From Apteryx mantelli (Eukaryota; Chordata; Aves; Apterygiformes; Apterygidae): a stretch of 64,000 nucleotides of DNA. The notes under the pieces are model-generated. The model ran no database searches, was not told the origin of the DNA, and saw only the letters and a program-made list of their open reading frames with translations. Position 1 is the first letter of the stretch. Every line of letters begins with the position of its first letter. The stretch lies in assembly GCF_036417845.1 (NCBI RefSeq), contig NC_089985.1, forward strand, positions 25,688,583-25,752,582. Direction: 5' to 3'. The translations under genes were made by a program, and so were the position numbers. Of the stretch, positions 34,939-47,400 are shown piece by piece.

Positions 34939-37612
34939 AAAATGCATTAAATATCATTTGAGAAAGGCCTTTCAGTTGGAAACAATCCAACATCTCATAC
35001 TTTTACAAAATATTTAACCAAAATTCCATTTATGTAGTATACATCAAAATAATTTTCAAGCATTATTTATCTTACATAAACAATACCATTTTGATATGGG
35101 AGCTATAAGTTTTGTGTATGATTTTTTCCTTATGCAAATGCCACAGCACATTCAGGAGTATGTTGAGGCTTGTACACCAGGCTACAGTAGAAGTAGATCT
35201 GCTTGAATTAATGCAACTCTCATCTCTGCTGGTCTAGCACACTGCTAAGCATGTAGGATTGTGCTTTCATCTAATGTTGGCCCTAAAGATTGTCGTAACT
35301 TCCTACTTCCTGAGAGCTAAGCATGTTTGGTGTATGAGTTTCAAATGCCTGTTGATAAAGGTCAATGACTATGGAAGCTGAAACACGAAGGTTCAATCCT
35401 GGATAATGATGGATAGCAAAGATTAATAATTTATGAAAACCTGTGACACACTATTCCTAGCCACGCACTCAGGGCGAGAACAATACAGAAGTCTCCATAG
35501 TACTGCTCCTGACCTGCTCAGCTTTCCCAGCTCGTGTGGTGGCTCTGTGCTCTCCACCCAGCAACACATATGTGCAGAAACATCTGCAGTTGGGTTGGTG
35601 CCCCGACCAGCTGTTACTCCTAGGGGACAAAACCTTGCTGCAGGCTGGATCTGGACACAGGGCTGCCTGCCGCCCTTAGTTATCATATGCACAGTCCTAG
35701 CTGCTATGCTGTCCTCATTGCACAGCCCCTGTCTGCCCGTCACTGAAGACTCACACAAAGAAATTATTTTATTAGTTATGTTCCAAGGTTTTAAATATTG
35801 TGCAGAATAACAGGAGGTTTCCTGGAATCTGTGTACATTGTAAGTATTACAGAACAGCATGGGCTGCAATAAATTAGGGATCATGCCAGAAAACCCCTAT
35901 TTTCACCAGTGCAATGGCCTCATAAATGTGTTTACATTCTAGAAGTCCTTTTTTGAAAAAGAAAATCTAACAATTACTAAATTTTAACAAAATCATCTGG
36001 CCTTAACATGGCCTGCTGAAAAATGCAGCTAAAGAATAGACTCTTAGAAAAATAGACTTCAACAGACTTTTGGATTAGAATTGTATCTGTGGTATATATG
36101 GAGAACAGTGCACGCAAGGTTAGATAATACTATTTAAAGAGTGCATAAAAGGAGTAATTGTTCCGTGTTCAAAACTTCCATTGCCAGCAAGAGCAGCAAA
36201 TACAGCCATACTGGAATGTTTACAAATGGTGTCAAAGAATGTGCTTTATATTTATTTTGATTATTTCTCCCAAGTTTTAAAGAAACTTAAGTTGCTAACA
36301 CTGATATTTACTTAATGTATTATTAAAAATAATTCTACCTGTATAACTTTTTCCAAGCAAAACTCATGTGTAGATTATCATTATTTATGATCATATATAT
36401 CTATAAATATGATATTTATATCACATGATCATTATGTTTTGCAATATGCCATTTGCACGCTCATCTGAAAACTATCTATCCATACCTCCGTTGCAATGTG
36501 TTGGATTTTCTATAAAGCATCACTAGTGCTTTGTCATGTGATGGGATCCAAGAGTAATTGGTTTATCTTTCATTAGAACATGTTTGTTTAAAAATATTTG
36601 GGCTTTCAACAACATTGAACAGTGTTTGACAAAAAAGATTTACATACAGTTGTGGTTAATAATTATTGTTTAATCTCAGATTAAAAATTAAACAGAAGAA
36701 CCCAGAAGGAAAACAAATACAGGCAATGAAAGTAAGTGAGGATCTCCATCCCAAAGATCTCCAGAGCTTTTCAAGTTTCTAGTCTTTTTTGTTGTAAGAA
36801 TAACCCGGAGAACGCGATGAACGCCACGTCGCCTGCAGGCCGGCAGGCTGTAACGGCGCCTTTCTGTGCTCATGCTCTGCTCAATGCGAGGTGCTTTCCA
36901 AATGTTGAGGCAATTTTCATAGCATGGTCTTTATACTGCGCATTGCATTTTTGTACGCTATATTCAAACAAGCGATTGACAGAAGTGCATGCTTGAACCT
37001 CATGTGGTACGTGCGAGCTAGAGCTATAAAAGTTATAGGTCCATAAGAGGCGTAAGAAGGGCGCTGGCGGCTGCGCCCTTGGCCCCGGGGCGTGCGCGGT
37101 GTCATGGCGGCGGCGCTGCGGGCGCCCGCGCTCCATGAGGCGCTTTGCGATCAGGCGCGCTCGGCCCTGCCTGCCCGCGGCGATGAGGACAGCGCGTGAC
37201 AGCACAGACGTGCCCTTGCGGGAGGCGTTTTGCGGCCCAAGGGCGTGCAGCTTCCCGTCAGTGAAGCTTCCAGGGTTTCCCGAGTCCCGCTGCGCCGCGG
37301 GGAACCCCCCACCCGGCTGCGGGAAGCGGCCCCGGGCTCCGCGGCCCCGGGCTGCGGCGGGGCGCGGCGCCTCGGGGCGGGCGGGCTGCGGGGAGGCGGC
37401 GCCCGGGGCGGCCCCGCGGCCGCCGCGAGCAGGTGCGAGGCAGCTGGGGCTCGGCACGAGACGGGCAGGCCGCGGCCTGCGCGGCGGCGCCGCCCCGGGC
37501 CCAGCGCGGGGCGCGGGGAGGCGGCGCGGGTTGCCCGGGCAGCGGCTCCCGGCGGGCCGCGGCGGCGGGGCCCTGCCCGGTGAGGGGAGCGGCGGGCGCG
37601 GCGGCGGGGCTT

Positions 37613-37640
37613 GGGCCTGGGCCTGGGCCTGGGGAGGGGG
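37613..37640 (+). promoter_or_regulatory. G-quadruplex motif, (GGGCCT)n
   Basis: GGGCCTGGGCCTGGGCCTGG continues into GGAGGGGG. Four or more G-tracts are separated by 3-base loops, meeting the usual quadruplex rule on the plus strand. It sits in the ODF2L CpG island. Confidence 0.6.
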
Positions 37641-37649
37641 CGCTGTCCC

Positions 37650-37875
37650 ACAGGGGGGACACTGAGGGGACACTGCCCCGGGTGGGGTCCTGCTCCTCGG
37701 GGGGGACACTGAGGGGGTGCTGCCCCCCGGGGGATACTGAGGAGACGTTGCCCCATGGCGGGGGACACTGAGGGGGTGCTGCCCCGCAGGGAGGCGCAGA
37801 GGTGGCGCTGCCCCCCGGGGGGTGCTGAGGAGACGTTGCCCCATGGCGGGGGACGCTGAGGCGGCGCTGCCGCGG
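37650..37875. repeat. GC-rich minisatellite in the ODF2L promoter (about 29-base period)
   Basis: Repeated units of the form GGGGACACTGAGG...GCTGCCCC. The 29-base word starting CTGAGGAGACGTTGCCCCAT occurs exactly at 37737 and 37825, 88 bases apart, about three units. Other units are diverged, with ACACTGAGG at 37659, 37707 and 37765. Confidence 0.75.
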
Positions 37876-38374
37876 GGCCCTGCTCGGGAACATGGCGAGG
37901 GCCGCGGTCCGGTGCTGGAGGGGCCGCAGCCGCGGGGCGGGAGCCGGCGCTGGGGCCCGGCAAGGGCAGGGGACAGGCCGGGTCTGCGGCGGCCCTGGCG
38001 TGAGGCCGTTCGGAGGGGCCTGCGCCCCGCTCCTCGGGGCCGTCGCCGGGGGGGAAATTTCTGCTGCAAGATGCGCTCTCTCCTTCGCCTGCCTTCAGTT
38101 TTCTGTCTGTGGGGGATGATTTAATTTTTGTGCCACAAATGCGTGAACTTTGTACTGCATACATGACATACATGAGGCAAACAGCCTCACCAGGTATGCG
38201 TATGTGTGTAAGATTTCTGTTGCATTAATTGTGTTAAGTCTGTTGTGAGACTGGGTTTTACTTGCTCTGGTACAGCGTATTTTTTAGTGAGACTGACTTG
38301 GGATACCAGTCCTCTTTCAATTATTCATCCCTGGAACAGCATTACATGTTAACATATACAAACTTCTCCTACAG

Positions 38375-38494
38375 AATTAGAACAAAATGTCATCATCATC
38401 GCCGTCATCATCATCTTTACCTGCACGTAACTGTACTGCTCCTTTATTGGACTCTGATATTCAGAAAAGGCTTTTTCTTCCAGATGGTACTGAG
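38375..38494 (+). CDS. ODF2L: ODF2L exon with start codon and serine run; GC splice donor
   Basis: The acceptor TCTCCTACAG precedes AATTAGAACAAA and the ATG at 38387, which has A at -3. The 36 codons begin [12 protein letters not shown], from a TCA/TCN triplet run, and end DGTE at GAG|GCAAGT. That fits the consensus for rare GC-AG introns and joins in phase 0 to the next exon. The only nearby GT alternative (38487) would break the frame. I recall no similar N-terminus in human, so this start needs transcript support. Confidence 0.6.
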
Positions 38495-41400
38495 GCAAGT
38501 TTGTTCTGTTCCTGTTAAACTTGATTTTTTCCTTTTATTTGCTTCGTTACCAACATTCAAACCATTTTTTTTATAAAAACTGCTTCCTAACAGCAGATGG
38601 AAAGTAGGCTATATTTCAAAAAATGGGTAAGTGAGACTGGTGGACATAGAAATGGTGTATTGAAACTATGGAAAAAGTCTTGTTTGTTCATTTCTGCCTA
38701 TATAGATGGTTTAAGATAAACGAAATACTATGTTTAATCTTCCACGATTCTGCTTTCACTGAACATGACTAAATTCAACAACTTAGTTTTGGTTATATAG
38801 CCAAGAAAAGGATATAGCGACCTACACTTTGTTACACAAATTGAAGTCCGCCAGGAAATATAAGCCTGTAATAAAAAAAGAAACGTTAGTATAAAAAATA
38901 GAAGTTAAATGATTTGAGTGTAGTTATTTACCCTATGACAAGAGTTGGAAGCAGAGCAGTCTATTCTGGTTTTGCGAGGAAGTGAATTTTCTAGTTAGGA
39001 GTCTTCCTGAATTCTATTACACAGCTTTTCAAATATGTTACTAAGGAGATATGGATGGAAGAAAACAAACCCTTAGCCTGACAAATCTTTTTGGAGGGGA
39101 TGTATCTGACACAGTATGGAAGCAGGAAAAATGGGGCCAGGTCAGCAGAGAAGGAAAGAGAATCCAGTTTGGAAAAGACTGGGAAATGGATGATGAGTGC
39201 AGCATGGAGCAGAGCAGACAGCGATAACCTAGCGCTTGAGGGAGCATCAATTATGCTATTTAGTGTGATGGCAGAGGGCAGGAGAGAGGTGTTTGGAGAA
39301 GGAGTGGGGACTGGCTGCGCTAATCATGAAGACAGAAGAGAAGGCAGGTTCCCAGTGCTCCACAACAACCAGAGGGAAGTGGGATGAGTTTGTGTAATGG
39401 GTGCTGATGGCTGGGTCTGGACTTCCTGTGATGGGGGCAGGACCGTTCTCCTGTGCAGCCCTGCAAAGTGAGGAGCTTTTCTAGCTCTGGGAAGGGGAAA
39501 AGCCATTGCTGCCTCCAAATGGGATAAACTCCGCTGTGAAATGTAATACCAGTGTCTGAGCAACACTAAGCCTCCAGCTTTCTGGAGGTAAGTTAGTTGC
39601 CTTTGCCTTATAGGGTAGGGGTATTCTGTGAGCTGTCAGTTTGAGAACACATCCTATGATACCACAGGATTTTACCCATGACAGATTTATTTTATTTTTA
39701 AAATTCCTCCTAAATAATTCTCCTAAAAAGATGACTTGTTTTATGCTGATATACCTTGAATTGAAAAGATGAATATCCTAACAGTAAGTGATGCTAAATG
39801 TTATATAATTATGAATATTTTTTCAGGGAAAAGCTTGTGTGCCACATGTTACGTCTGGAGAAGCAGCAAAACTTTGTTCACTGATTCAGCCATTTAAAAA
39901 AGATTATCAGATAACTACAAAAGCTGGCCAAGATGGAAAATATTTTACTGATCTAAGCAAAGAATCTGACGGTCTAGAACACCAAGTAAGGAACCATATG
40001 AGACATAAACGTAGAACCAATGTGAATATAAATTTCTTATGTAAATCTTAAACTGTCTTAGTCTTATCTTTATTAGATATATTTGAAAGATTTCTTTGTT
40101 GCCTCATGTGTACTAAGTAAGTTCCTGCTTGGAAGGACCTCACAGGGTTATGTATGTTCAGACAGGAAGTAAATCACAATAAAGTCTTGTTTAACAGCAG
40201 CGTAGTATCAGACTTGCATAGAAACCTCATTAAGTGAAAAATGGAAAGCTCTTTTAAAATTAAATGTATTTTTTCATTGCTAACTTTCATAGTTTTCTTT
40301 CAAAAGTCATAAAGTTAACCTCTTCTTCCTGCAAGCTAACAGACGGGTGTTTATTCTGAACTTCTTTTAATTTTGAAGATAATATTCATGATCCTTTGAG
40401 TTCCCGAGACAGTGCTAGTTGCTGGTTGTGCTAGTGCTAGTTGTCTTAAGTGCTTTTTATTGATTGGTAGAGAGAAAGAAAGTAGGTTTATAGAGAAGTG
40501 ACTATGGGGAAGGTAATTATTTGAGAACTGAAAGATAGTGTGACTACTTTAGGTTTCCATTTACTTCTCAGTTCTGGGAAGTCTTCTAAAGACATCCCTT
40601 TCCTCTGATTAATTTCTGTGTGGGCAGAAAAACTACAATTCCTATTTACAACTTTATTATTTCATGGTAGTAAATCTGACTCAGTGTAGTCAGGAAGGAA
40701 TTAAAAAAATAACTGAATAAAATGTTTATAAGTTTGCAGTGCATGCAGAGGAGGAAACTTGGAAGCAGAATTGGGGTCCGTGTACTGAACGTATGGATAA
40801 ACATGAGATCAAGCTTACAGAACTGTCACCACTGCTTAAAAAAAGATTGCAAAAAACCCACGTACAACACAACTTGAATGAAAGTGAGGTGGGAAGGTAT
40901 GCTTAGGTGAAGAGAAACATGATTATAAAATTTCATGAAATAAAGAATGTTTTTATAGGCTTCTTTAGCTTTTGAAGCCTAAGAGTATGTGCTCAGTCTT
41001 TAAGTATTGACTTGTGAATGTCTGGATAGAGAACTGACATAGTTTGGTGTTAGGATATATTGGGTTTTGTGAAGGCTCTCTGAAGAAAGAGTGATTTCAT
41101 TTTTTTAATTGTGAGAAACTGCATTTTCAGTGAAAATCTTGCAGCCCTGCTCATGAATGAAAACCAGCAACCAATGATAGTATATTTAGCCAATATAACT
41201 ACCTAAGTATAATACAAACGTAAAAAGCTCAATTAATAAAAAGTACCTTCAGTTTTTAAAGGATCATTTTATGGTTAGGAGGCAGCCGTACTGGCCTTTT
41301 TCTAGGATACATTTTTAATGCTAGAGATCATATTTTGAACTTTTCACCTTTGGCATAGAATATGTCTCTGTAGGAGGCAAGTGTTCTTCTGAGTAGTAAG

Positions 41401-44400
41401 TACAAAGCAAACAAATTTAAATATATATTTGAGAACAATGACACAGAGAAGCCTGAGGTTCATACCTGAGTTAAGTTTCACTGTGCAGATTTAAAAGAAT
41501 TTAGTTGTAGTATATATGTCTTGCTTATTTGGTGATTTATTAACAGAAGTCAAATTGTATTTATTATTCTGCATGTGATCAGGCAGATGGAAGAAAACGC
41601 TGCTCTGCAGGAGAAGCTTTTTGAAGCAGAGATGACAATTAATTTAGCAGAAAAGTTTTTGCCAACTTTTAAAGACCTCGTTGATAGGAAGACAAATGTA
41701 AGTATATTTTAACATCACCAAAAGTTTGTACACATAGTAAGCACTGAATTCAAAATAAGTTGGTGTTCTGTTTCAATTTCTTGCTTCTATCAATGTCTGT
41801 AGAATTATTATTTTTTACTTCAGAAAAGCTTAAATTTTTAATCTCTGCAAATGATTGTCACATTTACAGAGGCTGCAGAAAAGACATTTTGAAAGGCACA
41901 GAGGGGTGTGAATTTCTTTTTTTTAACCTGCACTAGATATTATCAGAAACCCTAAGGCCATACATGAATGGTCAATGTTTCAAGCTACTGCATTGTTAGT
42001 CATTTATCAGAGAGAGTTTTTGTATCATTTACAAGCAGATTTGAATACATGCATTTATTACCTTTATGATTTTAGACTTTGCACACAATATTGTACAGTA
42101 GCTACAGAAGCATTATCTATATAACCCTGAACTGAAAAACCTCATTTAGAGATATTCCTTAAAATCCTCCTTGTTTTTTTAAATTCACAAAAGAGATTCA
42201 CAAATCAAGACAGCTTGATTACAATTTGGAGAATTTTTTCTTGTTTTTCTAATGACTGATCTCTATAAATTGCCATTGTGGAGTTTCATTTGAAGTTTTC
42301 TTCAAGAACATGAAAATACTCTGAATAACTGTATGCACACCAGGATGAGGTGATTTCTTTGCAAGGAACTCTCAGTAAAACTTTTGATGCCAAAGTTTCC
42401 GTTTTGCTTTCTTTTTGTAACTAGTTTGACATAACTGAATTTACTCCTTAAAAGTGAGATTTGGGCTATTTGTCAGAAATAACTACACTTGAATGTAGCA
42501 TACCACTGCTGTTTCTGTTAGATTGGAAGAGGAGTCCGTATGTTTCATACACTGTTTAAACACTAATCAGGCAGCATTTTTTGTTTTGTTTTGTTTTTTT
42601 GCTGTGTAGCTGCAAACATTTATACATTTGTGGTGACTGTATTTTAAAGCAAAATTTAGATATTAGTAATAGATGTTAGTTTGAGGGAATATTGTAGTTC
42701 CTTTGTGTATAATGTATTTTTGGTTATGATATTTTGACAGGTGTGTAAACTTTCTACATCAGAGATGACAATTATTGCTATACAAGAGGATTTGCTGATA
42801 AAAGAATTAGAAACACTCAAAAGCACAAAAAGATTGTTATGGCTTTTACTGCAAACAACAGAACATAAACATGTAAGATTATCCAAAGCAATCATGAGCT
42901 TCCTGTCAGAGCCATAAGTAAAGTGCCAAAGATAGGTTCTGAGTACCTGGGCTGTGGAGGGAAAGAGGACAATCCCGCAGGGAATTGCTTTAAGATAAAG
43001 GAAGTGCTGGGACATCAGTGAGGTGAAGTGCTCCCCAGGGCTCTGGGGAGCCAGGTAGGTAGTGACAGGATGCAGGACATAGCTAGACACAGGTAGTTCC
43101 TACTGGTACAGGAAGATTATTGTTTAAAAGGCTTGGGAAGAGCTGTTCTTATTCATAATACAAAGTTCAGTATATTTCTGAGAGCCAGTACAGTGCATTC
43201 TGGAGCACATATGCTAGGCTTGGAAGGCAGTTTGACTTAAGAGAGCTGCTCTGCCATCATTCTGCAGCTAGTAATTTAATTGGTGGTACATCCAAGATCC
43301 AGGAGACCTCATGCTGCTGATTGTTACCTTCTTGTCATTCAGAGTTTGAGTTAGGTCTAATTGTATAAGATGCTGATTCATCTTATGTCCTTGGAAACAG
43401 TAGGTTTATCGTCTCACTAGTGAAATTAAATGTGAAATTCTGTGCCAAAAATAAATTGAATCTTCAAGATTTAACCCACCAGCTCTAACTAGCTCATGAG
43501 TGTGAGAGATTTTATATGTACCAAATGCCATTGAAAATACGCTAAATCAATTATAATCTGAAGTAATTTATTAACTTTTCCTGCTTCTGTCTTGCAGTTA
43601 AGCAGTAAAAACGTTGACACTTTGATGCAGAAGTTAAATGAAAATGAAACCCAAAATACTGTAAGTAAATTAAAATTTCTGCCTCTTTTTGTTCTGTGCC
43701 ATACACCTAAAAATGACTAGATCACGGTATCATGTAATTCCACGTGGCAGTGGCAAGGGTGAGAATAGGGAGTGTACTGCTGTCTTGAATTCCTGTTCAT
43801 ATGAACACTGAACCTTGAACTATCACCATCACTTTATTTTATTATTACTTAGTTTAGAAGAGATATTTGCTGGATTTTGTTATCACCTCTGTTACAGTGT
43901 TGAATGCATTGTATATTGTTTTATATGTAGAGTAGACCTGGAGTAATTGTTAGGGTTACTGTAAATGAGATAAACATTTTCCTAAGATTGCATGCTGGCT
44001 TTACATTATGCAATATTTTTGCAAGTACAGCCAGTCTTTTATTTTGACATGAATGAGCAGGTAACACAATGAACTTGTAGCTTTTCTGGTTTTTTGCTCT
44101 GCCCAAAGTGACTATTTAAAAAATAATTTTATAGTTTGGTTCTGCCACAAAGTCACAACCATACTCAGATAGTAGTGCTGTTGATCAGGTAAGACAGTTT
44201 TGAATGCAAAAGGAAGAAGAAGAATTCAAACCCCTAATTTGGTTTCATATATTTGTCATCTGTCAGCAATGAGGAAAGAAATATCCTAGTGTTGGGAAGC
44301 TTAAAACAGGAAAGTTGAATCCAGACAATTTGCTTCATGAAGGGAAGAATATTAATACTTTTTATTACACTTTATTTTTTTACAGAAATATAACATTTTT

Positions 44401-47400
44401 CCAAGAGTAATTTTCTAATTTTAAATTGAAAAGGTTGGAAGTTTAAATGTGCCCAAATTCTGAACAAAAAGGAACGAGACATCTGTCACTCAAGCTGTTC
44501 TGCTTAAAAGCACTGATGTGATGACTAAACACTGATGTTATGAAAAACACTGGTGCTAAGATTAGAATAAGGTGTCAGTCTCAGGTAACAGGTGAGGAAA
44601 ATGAAGGCACTGAGAACTGCTATCCTGCAGTTCCGTGGCCTGCCTATGTGGATAAAACTGGACTGCTGCCAAAAGTGATAATTTTGCTCTCTCTGCTCCC
44701 AGCTGCATCCCTGTCCTTTCACTAGAGCATTCTCAGTATAAGGGTGTCCCTGTGTAACCTGGGATAAGAAGAGAGAACTGTCACTGCAGTAGCCTGCAGT
44801 TTGATCATCTTAAACCCTCAAGTTACTCTTTGTAATTTATCCAAAATTAACCCAGTAATGGATAACCAGAATGCAACTGAGAGCATGTGATTTTCAGGTA
44901 ACATAGCCAGTAAGTATAAAGCTTAGAAAACAATCTTTCTATGCCTCATGCTTGAAAACCATTCTTTATTTGATAGAAAGATCAAACACCCTTGTATGGA
45001 CCAACCTAAGAGTTAAAATTAGGGAGCTCTCCACTCAAAAAATGCATTAGTTGGGTTTTGTTCACGAATGTATATTATATCTGTTTATGTTGTATTTGCT
45101 TTTTGTTTTCTAAAAACTCTGGAGAGGTGCCTAAATTTTTGTTTTGTTCCTTTCATCTTTCCATTTTCTTTCTGCCCATTTTTCCTACTGCCTGTAATGT
45201 GTGTTGTTGTTTTTTTTTTTAATAGTACTGTTTCTTTAAAATAGTATGACAAGAAAATATTCAGAACAATTTGATTGGAAGGAAATTGTGGCAAATGTTC
45301 CAAAACAAATGATACCAATCAATATAGTACCTATGATGATCTATACAGTTACAGGAAATGTTACATTTCGTCAGGCATTTTCAAGTACATATTTGGGGTC
45401 ATAAGTTCTTCCATGTTAAATATCATGGGGGTATTTGTGGTGTATGAACTCTCAGTTATTTTTATAACTGAAATGTTTATCAGTGTGCAGTGCTGTTGTG
45501 TTGAGTACAGTTGTTGTGGACAGACATTAAAATAATTTATTTCTTTGTTACATTTTTTCCATGAAGAATCTCAGGAGAGAAATGCTTGAAAGAGAAAATC
45601 ATGTTAAAGAACTTTCATCCAGGCTTCAGGTTGAAAAAGTGAGTGACCAATTGCTTAGGAATGAGTGTTTTCTCCTAATGTACTAGATTCTTATTTACAA
45701 ATTTTATATTTTGAGAAAAGTAATTATTTAAAAGATACATGAAAAGAAAAACCTGAAAGACATGTTTTCTACAGAAATATTTCAAAACCATCAAGACCAT
45801 ATCCAAACCCATTGAGGAGTAAAGAGTACAGATTATCTTTAACGCTAATGCCCCACAGTTCAGAGAGAGGCATGTAGGTAGACTTGTGGATTTGGACCTC
45901 CTTGTGGCTTCTTACTTACAGATTTGTAGTAGTCCTGAAAAAAATACATTTAATGAAGTTATACAGGGCAAAAGAAAAAGACGCTATTCACAGTTAGTAT
46001 TCATGACTCTGTGAACTCAACAAACAGGGAAGGGTAGAACTGACAACAGACCTAATACCTGGAGGTTAGCATGATCTCATTCATTCTCTGAACCAAAGGA
46101 AGGGGCTTCAGTGCAGGAACCAGCATGGGAAGAGAAGTGTGTTACTTAGAGTATGACAAAAGTTTCAAAAGTAGTGTGATTTTAATGTTAGTTTAGCAAT
46201 CTGTGTTACAGTAATATATACCTAATGTGAGCCCTATATGCAGTGTGGCTCAATGTTGGTGTGGGATAAAGTAGGCTCGGTTAGATCTTTAATGGGAAAA
46301 GGCTGTACCTTGATCTTTGTAACTCTTTGGGACTTTAAAAAATTTTCTTTGCTTAACAAAGAGAATTTTGTCTCAGAACTCAGCACTTTCTCAACACAGT
46401 TTCCTCCACTAGTCTTACGCAGTCTGAGAGAGAGCACTCCGCAGCCTCTAGCTTCCATGAATACATCTTGGAGTTCAAGTCCATTATGTCTGCCTGCACA
46501 TTATCACTTTATTCCCATTTACTGTCCCAAAAGAGACAGAGCACCCTAAATTTGTTGATTTAACATGTGTGCCTTGCTTCCAACATCAAACAGACTTACC
46601 TGGTAAAATAAAAAACAATTATGTTTAATTGGATGCAGGATTAAACATTTTTTTAGTACAAAATTGGAACTTAAATCATTGCAAATAAAATATGTTTTGT
46701 TGTGGTCAGGATGAATGAAAAACTGCTGAGATGATCAATCCCAGAGGGCTGATCAATCCCAGAGGGTAGTGGTTAATGGGTTAAACTCTACCTAGGGGCC
46801 AGTAGTACTGCAGGGATCTATCCTGGGACCTTTCCTGTTTAACATCTTTACCGATGACCTCCAGGAGGAGATGAAGTGGTTGCTTATCAAGTGTGTGGAT
46901 GACACATAATTGTGGGGACTAGTCTATATGCTTGAGGGCCAGGCTGCTATTCAGAGGGACCTAGCCAGGCTGGAGCAATGGACTGACAGGAATCTTATGA
47001 AATTCAACAGGGACAAATTCAAACTCCTGTCCATGGGAAGGAGGAACCCCTGGCTGGGTCTAACTGGTTGGGGACAGCTCTGCAGAAAAGTACCTGAGGG
47101 GTCTGGTGAACAGCAAGCTGAATGTGAGCCAGCAGCGGGCCCTGGCAGTAAAGAAAGCCAATAGCATCCTGCACTGTACTAACAAGAACAGAGCCAGTAG
47201 ACTGAGGGAAGTGATTGCTCTCTCTACTCGGCACTCATTAGACCACATCTAGATACAGTGTCCAATTTTGGGCCCACCCAATACCAGAAAAGACATTAAC
47301 AAACTGGTGAGTTCAGTGGAGGGCCCTCAACATGATCAGGAGCTGGAGCACAAGCTGAGGGAACTGGGCTTGTTCATCCTGGAAAAGAGGTGGCTGGGGG

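Larger units (their letters stand above)
37050..38100. promoter_or_regulatory. CpG island and likely ODF2L promoter
   Basis: About 1 kb of extreme GC content with many CG dinucleotides, starting near 37050 and ending just before AT-rich DNA at 38100. It lies immediately 5' of the first recognised ODF2L coding exon. A possible untranslated first exon ends at 37999 with the donor GGC|GTGAGG. The long frames here, up to 399 codons, are composition artefacts. Confidence 0.75.
30236..38374. other. Divergent intergenic region between CLCA2 and ODF2L
   Basis: No coding exon is supported between the two gene starts. It holds the upstream part of the CLCA2 CpG island, a small GC-rich patch near 32060-32200, an AT-rich block with paired octamer-like motifs near 33180-33620, a CR1 fragment near 34600-34938 and the ODF2L CpG island from about 37050. 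The ODF2L 5' untranslated exon(s) must lie here, but their borders are not certain. Confidence 0.6.

Noticed and set aside
34669-34950. 93-codon plus-strand frame
   Set aside because: It lies almost wholly in the CR1 3' end, which is noncoding in that part of the element.
35423-35884. Overlapping frames of 125 (plus) and 153 (minus) codons in the intergenic region
   Set aside because: Both strands are open over the same bases, with no recognised domain, promoter or splice context.
36870-38069. 399-codon minus-strand open frame in the ODF2L CpG island
   Set aside because: Composition artefact: proline, arginine and alanine dominate, frames are open on several strands at once, and it overlaps the minisatellite. 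No domain is recognisable.
38480-38490. GT donor at 38487 for the first ODF2L coding exon
   Set aside because: The context ATG|GTACTG is poor, and joining there puts the next exon in a frame that stops within about 25 codons.
39091-39566. Plus- and minus-strand frames within ODF2L intron 1
   Set aside because: Neither joins in phase to the flanking exons, and neither resembles ODF2L or a known repeat protein.
42656-43090. 144-codon minus-strand frame
   Set aside because: It is antisense to ODF2L exon 4, has no family similarity and no supporting splice sites.
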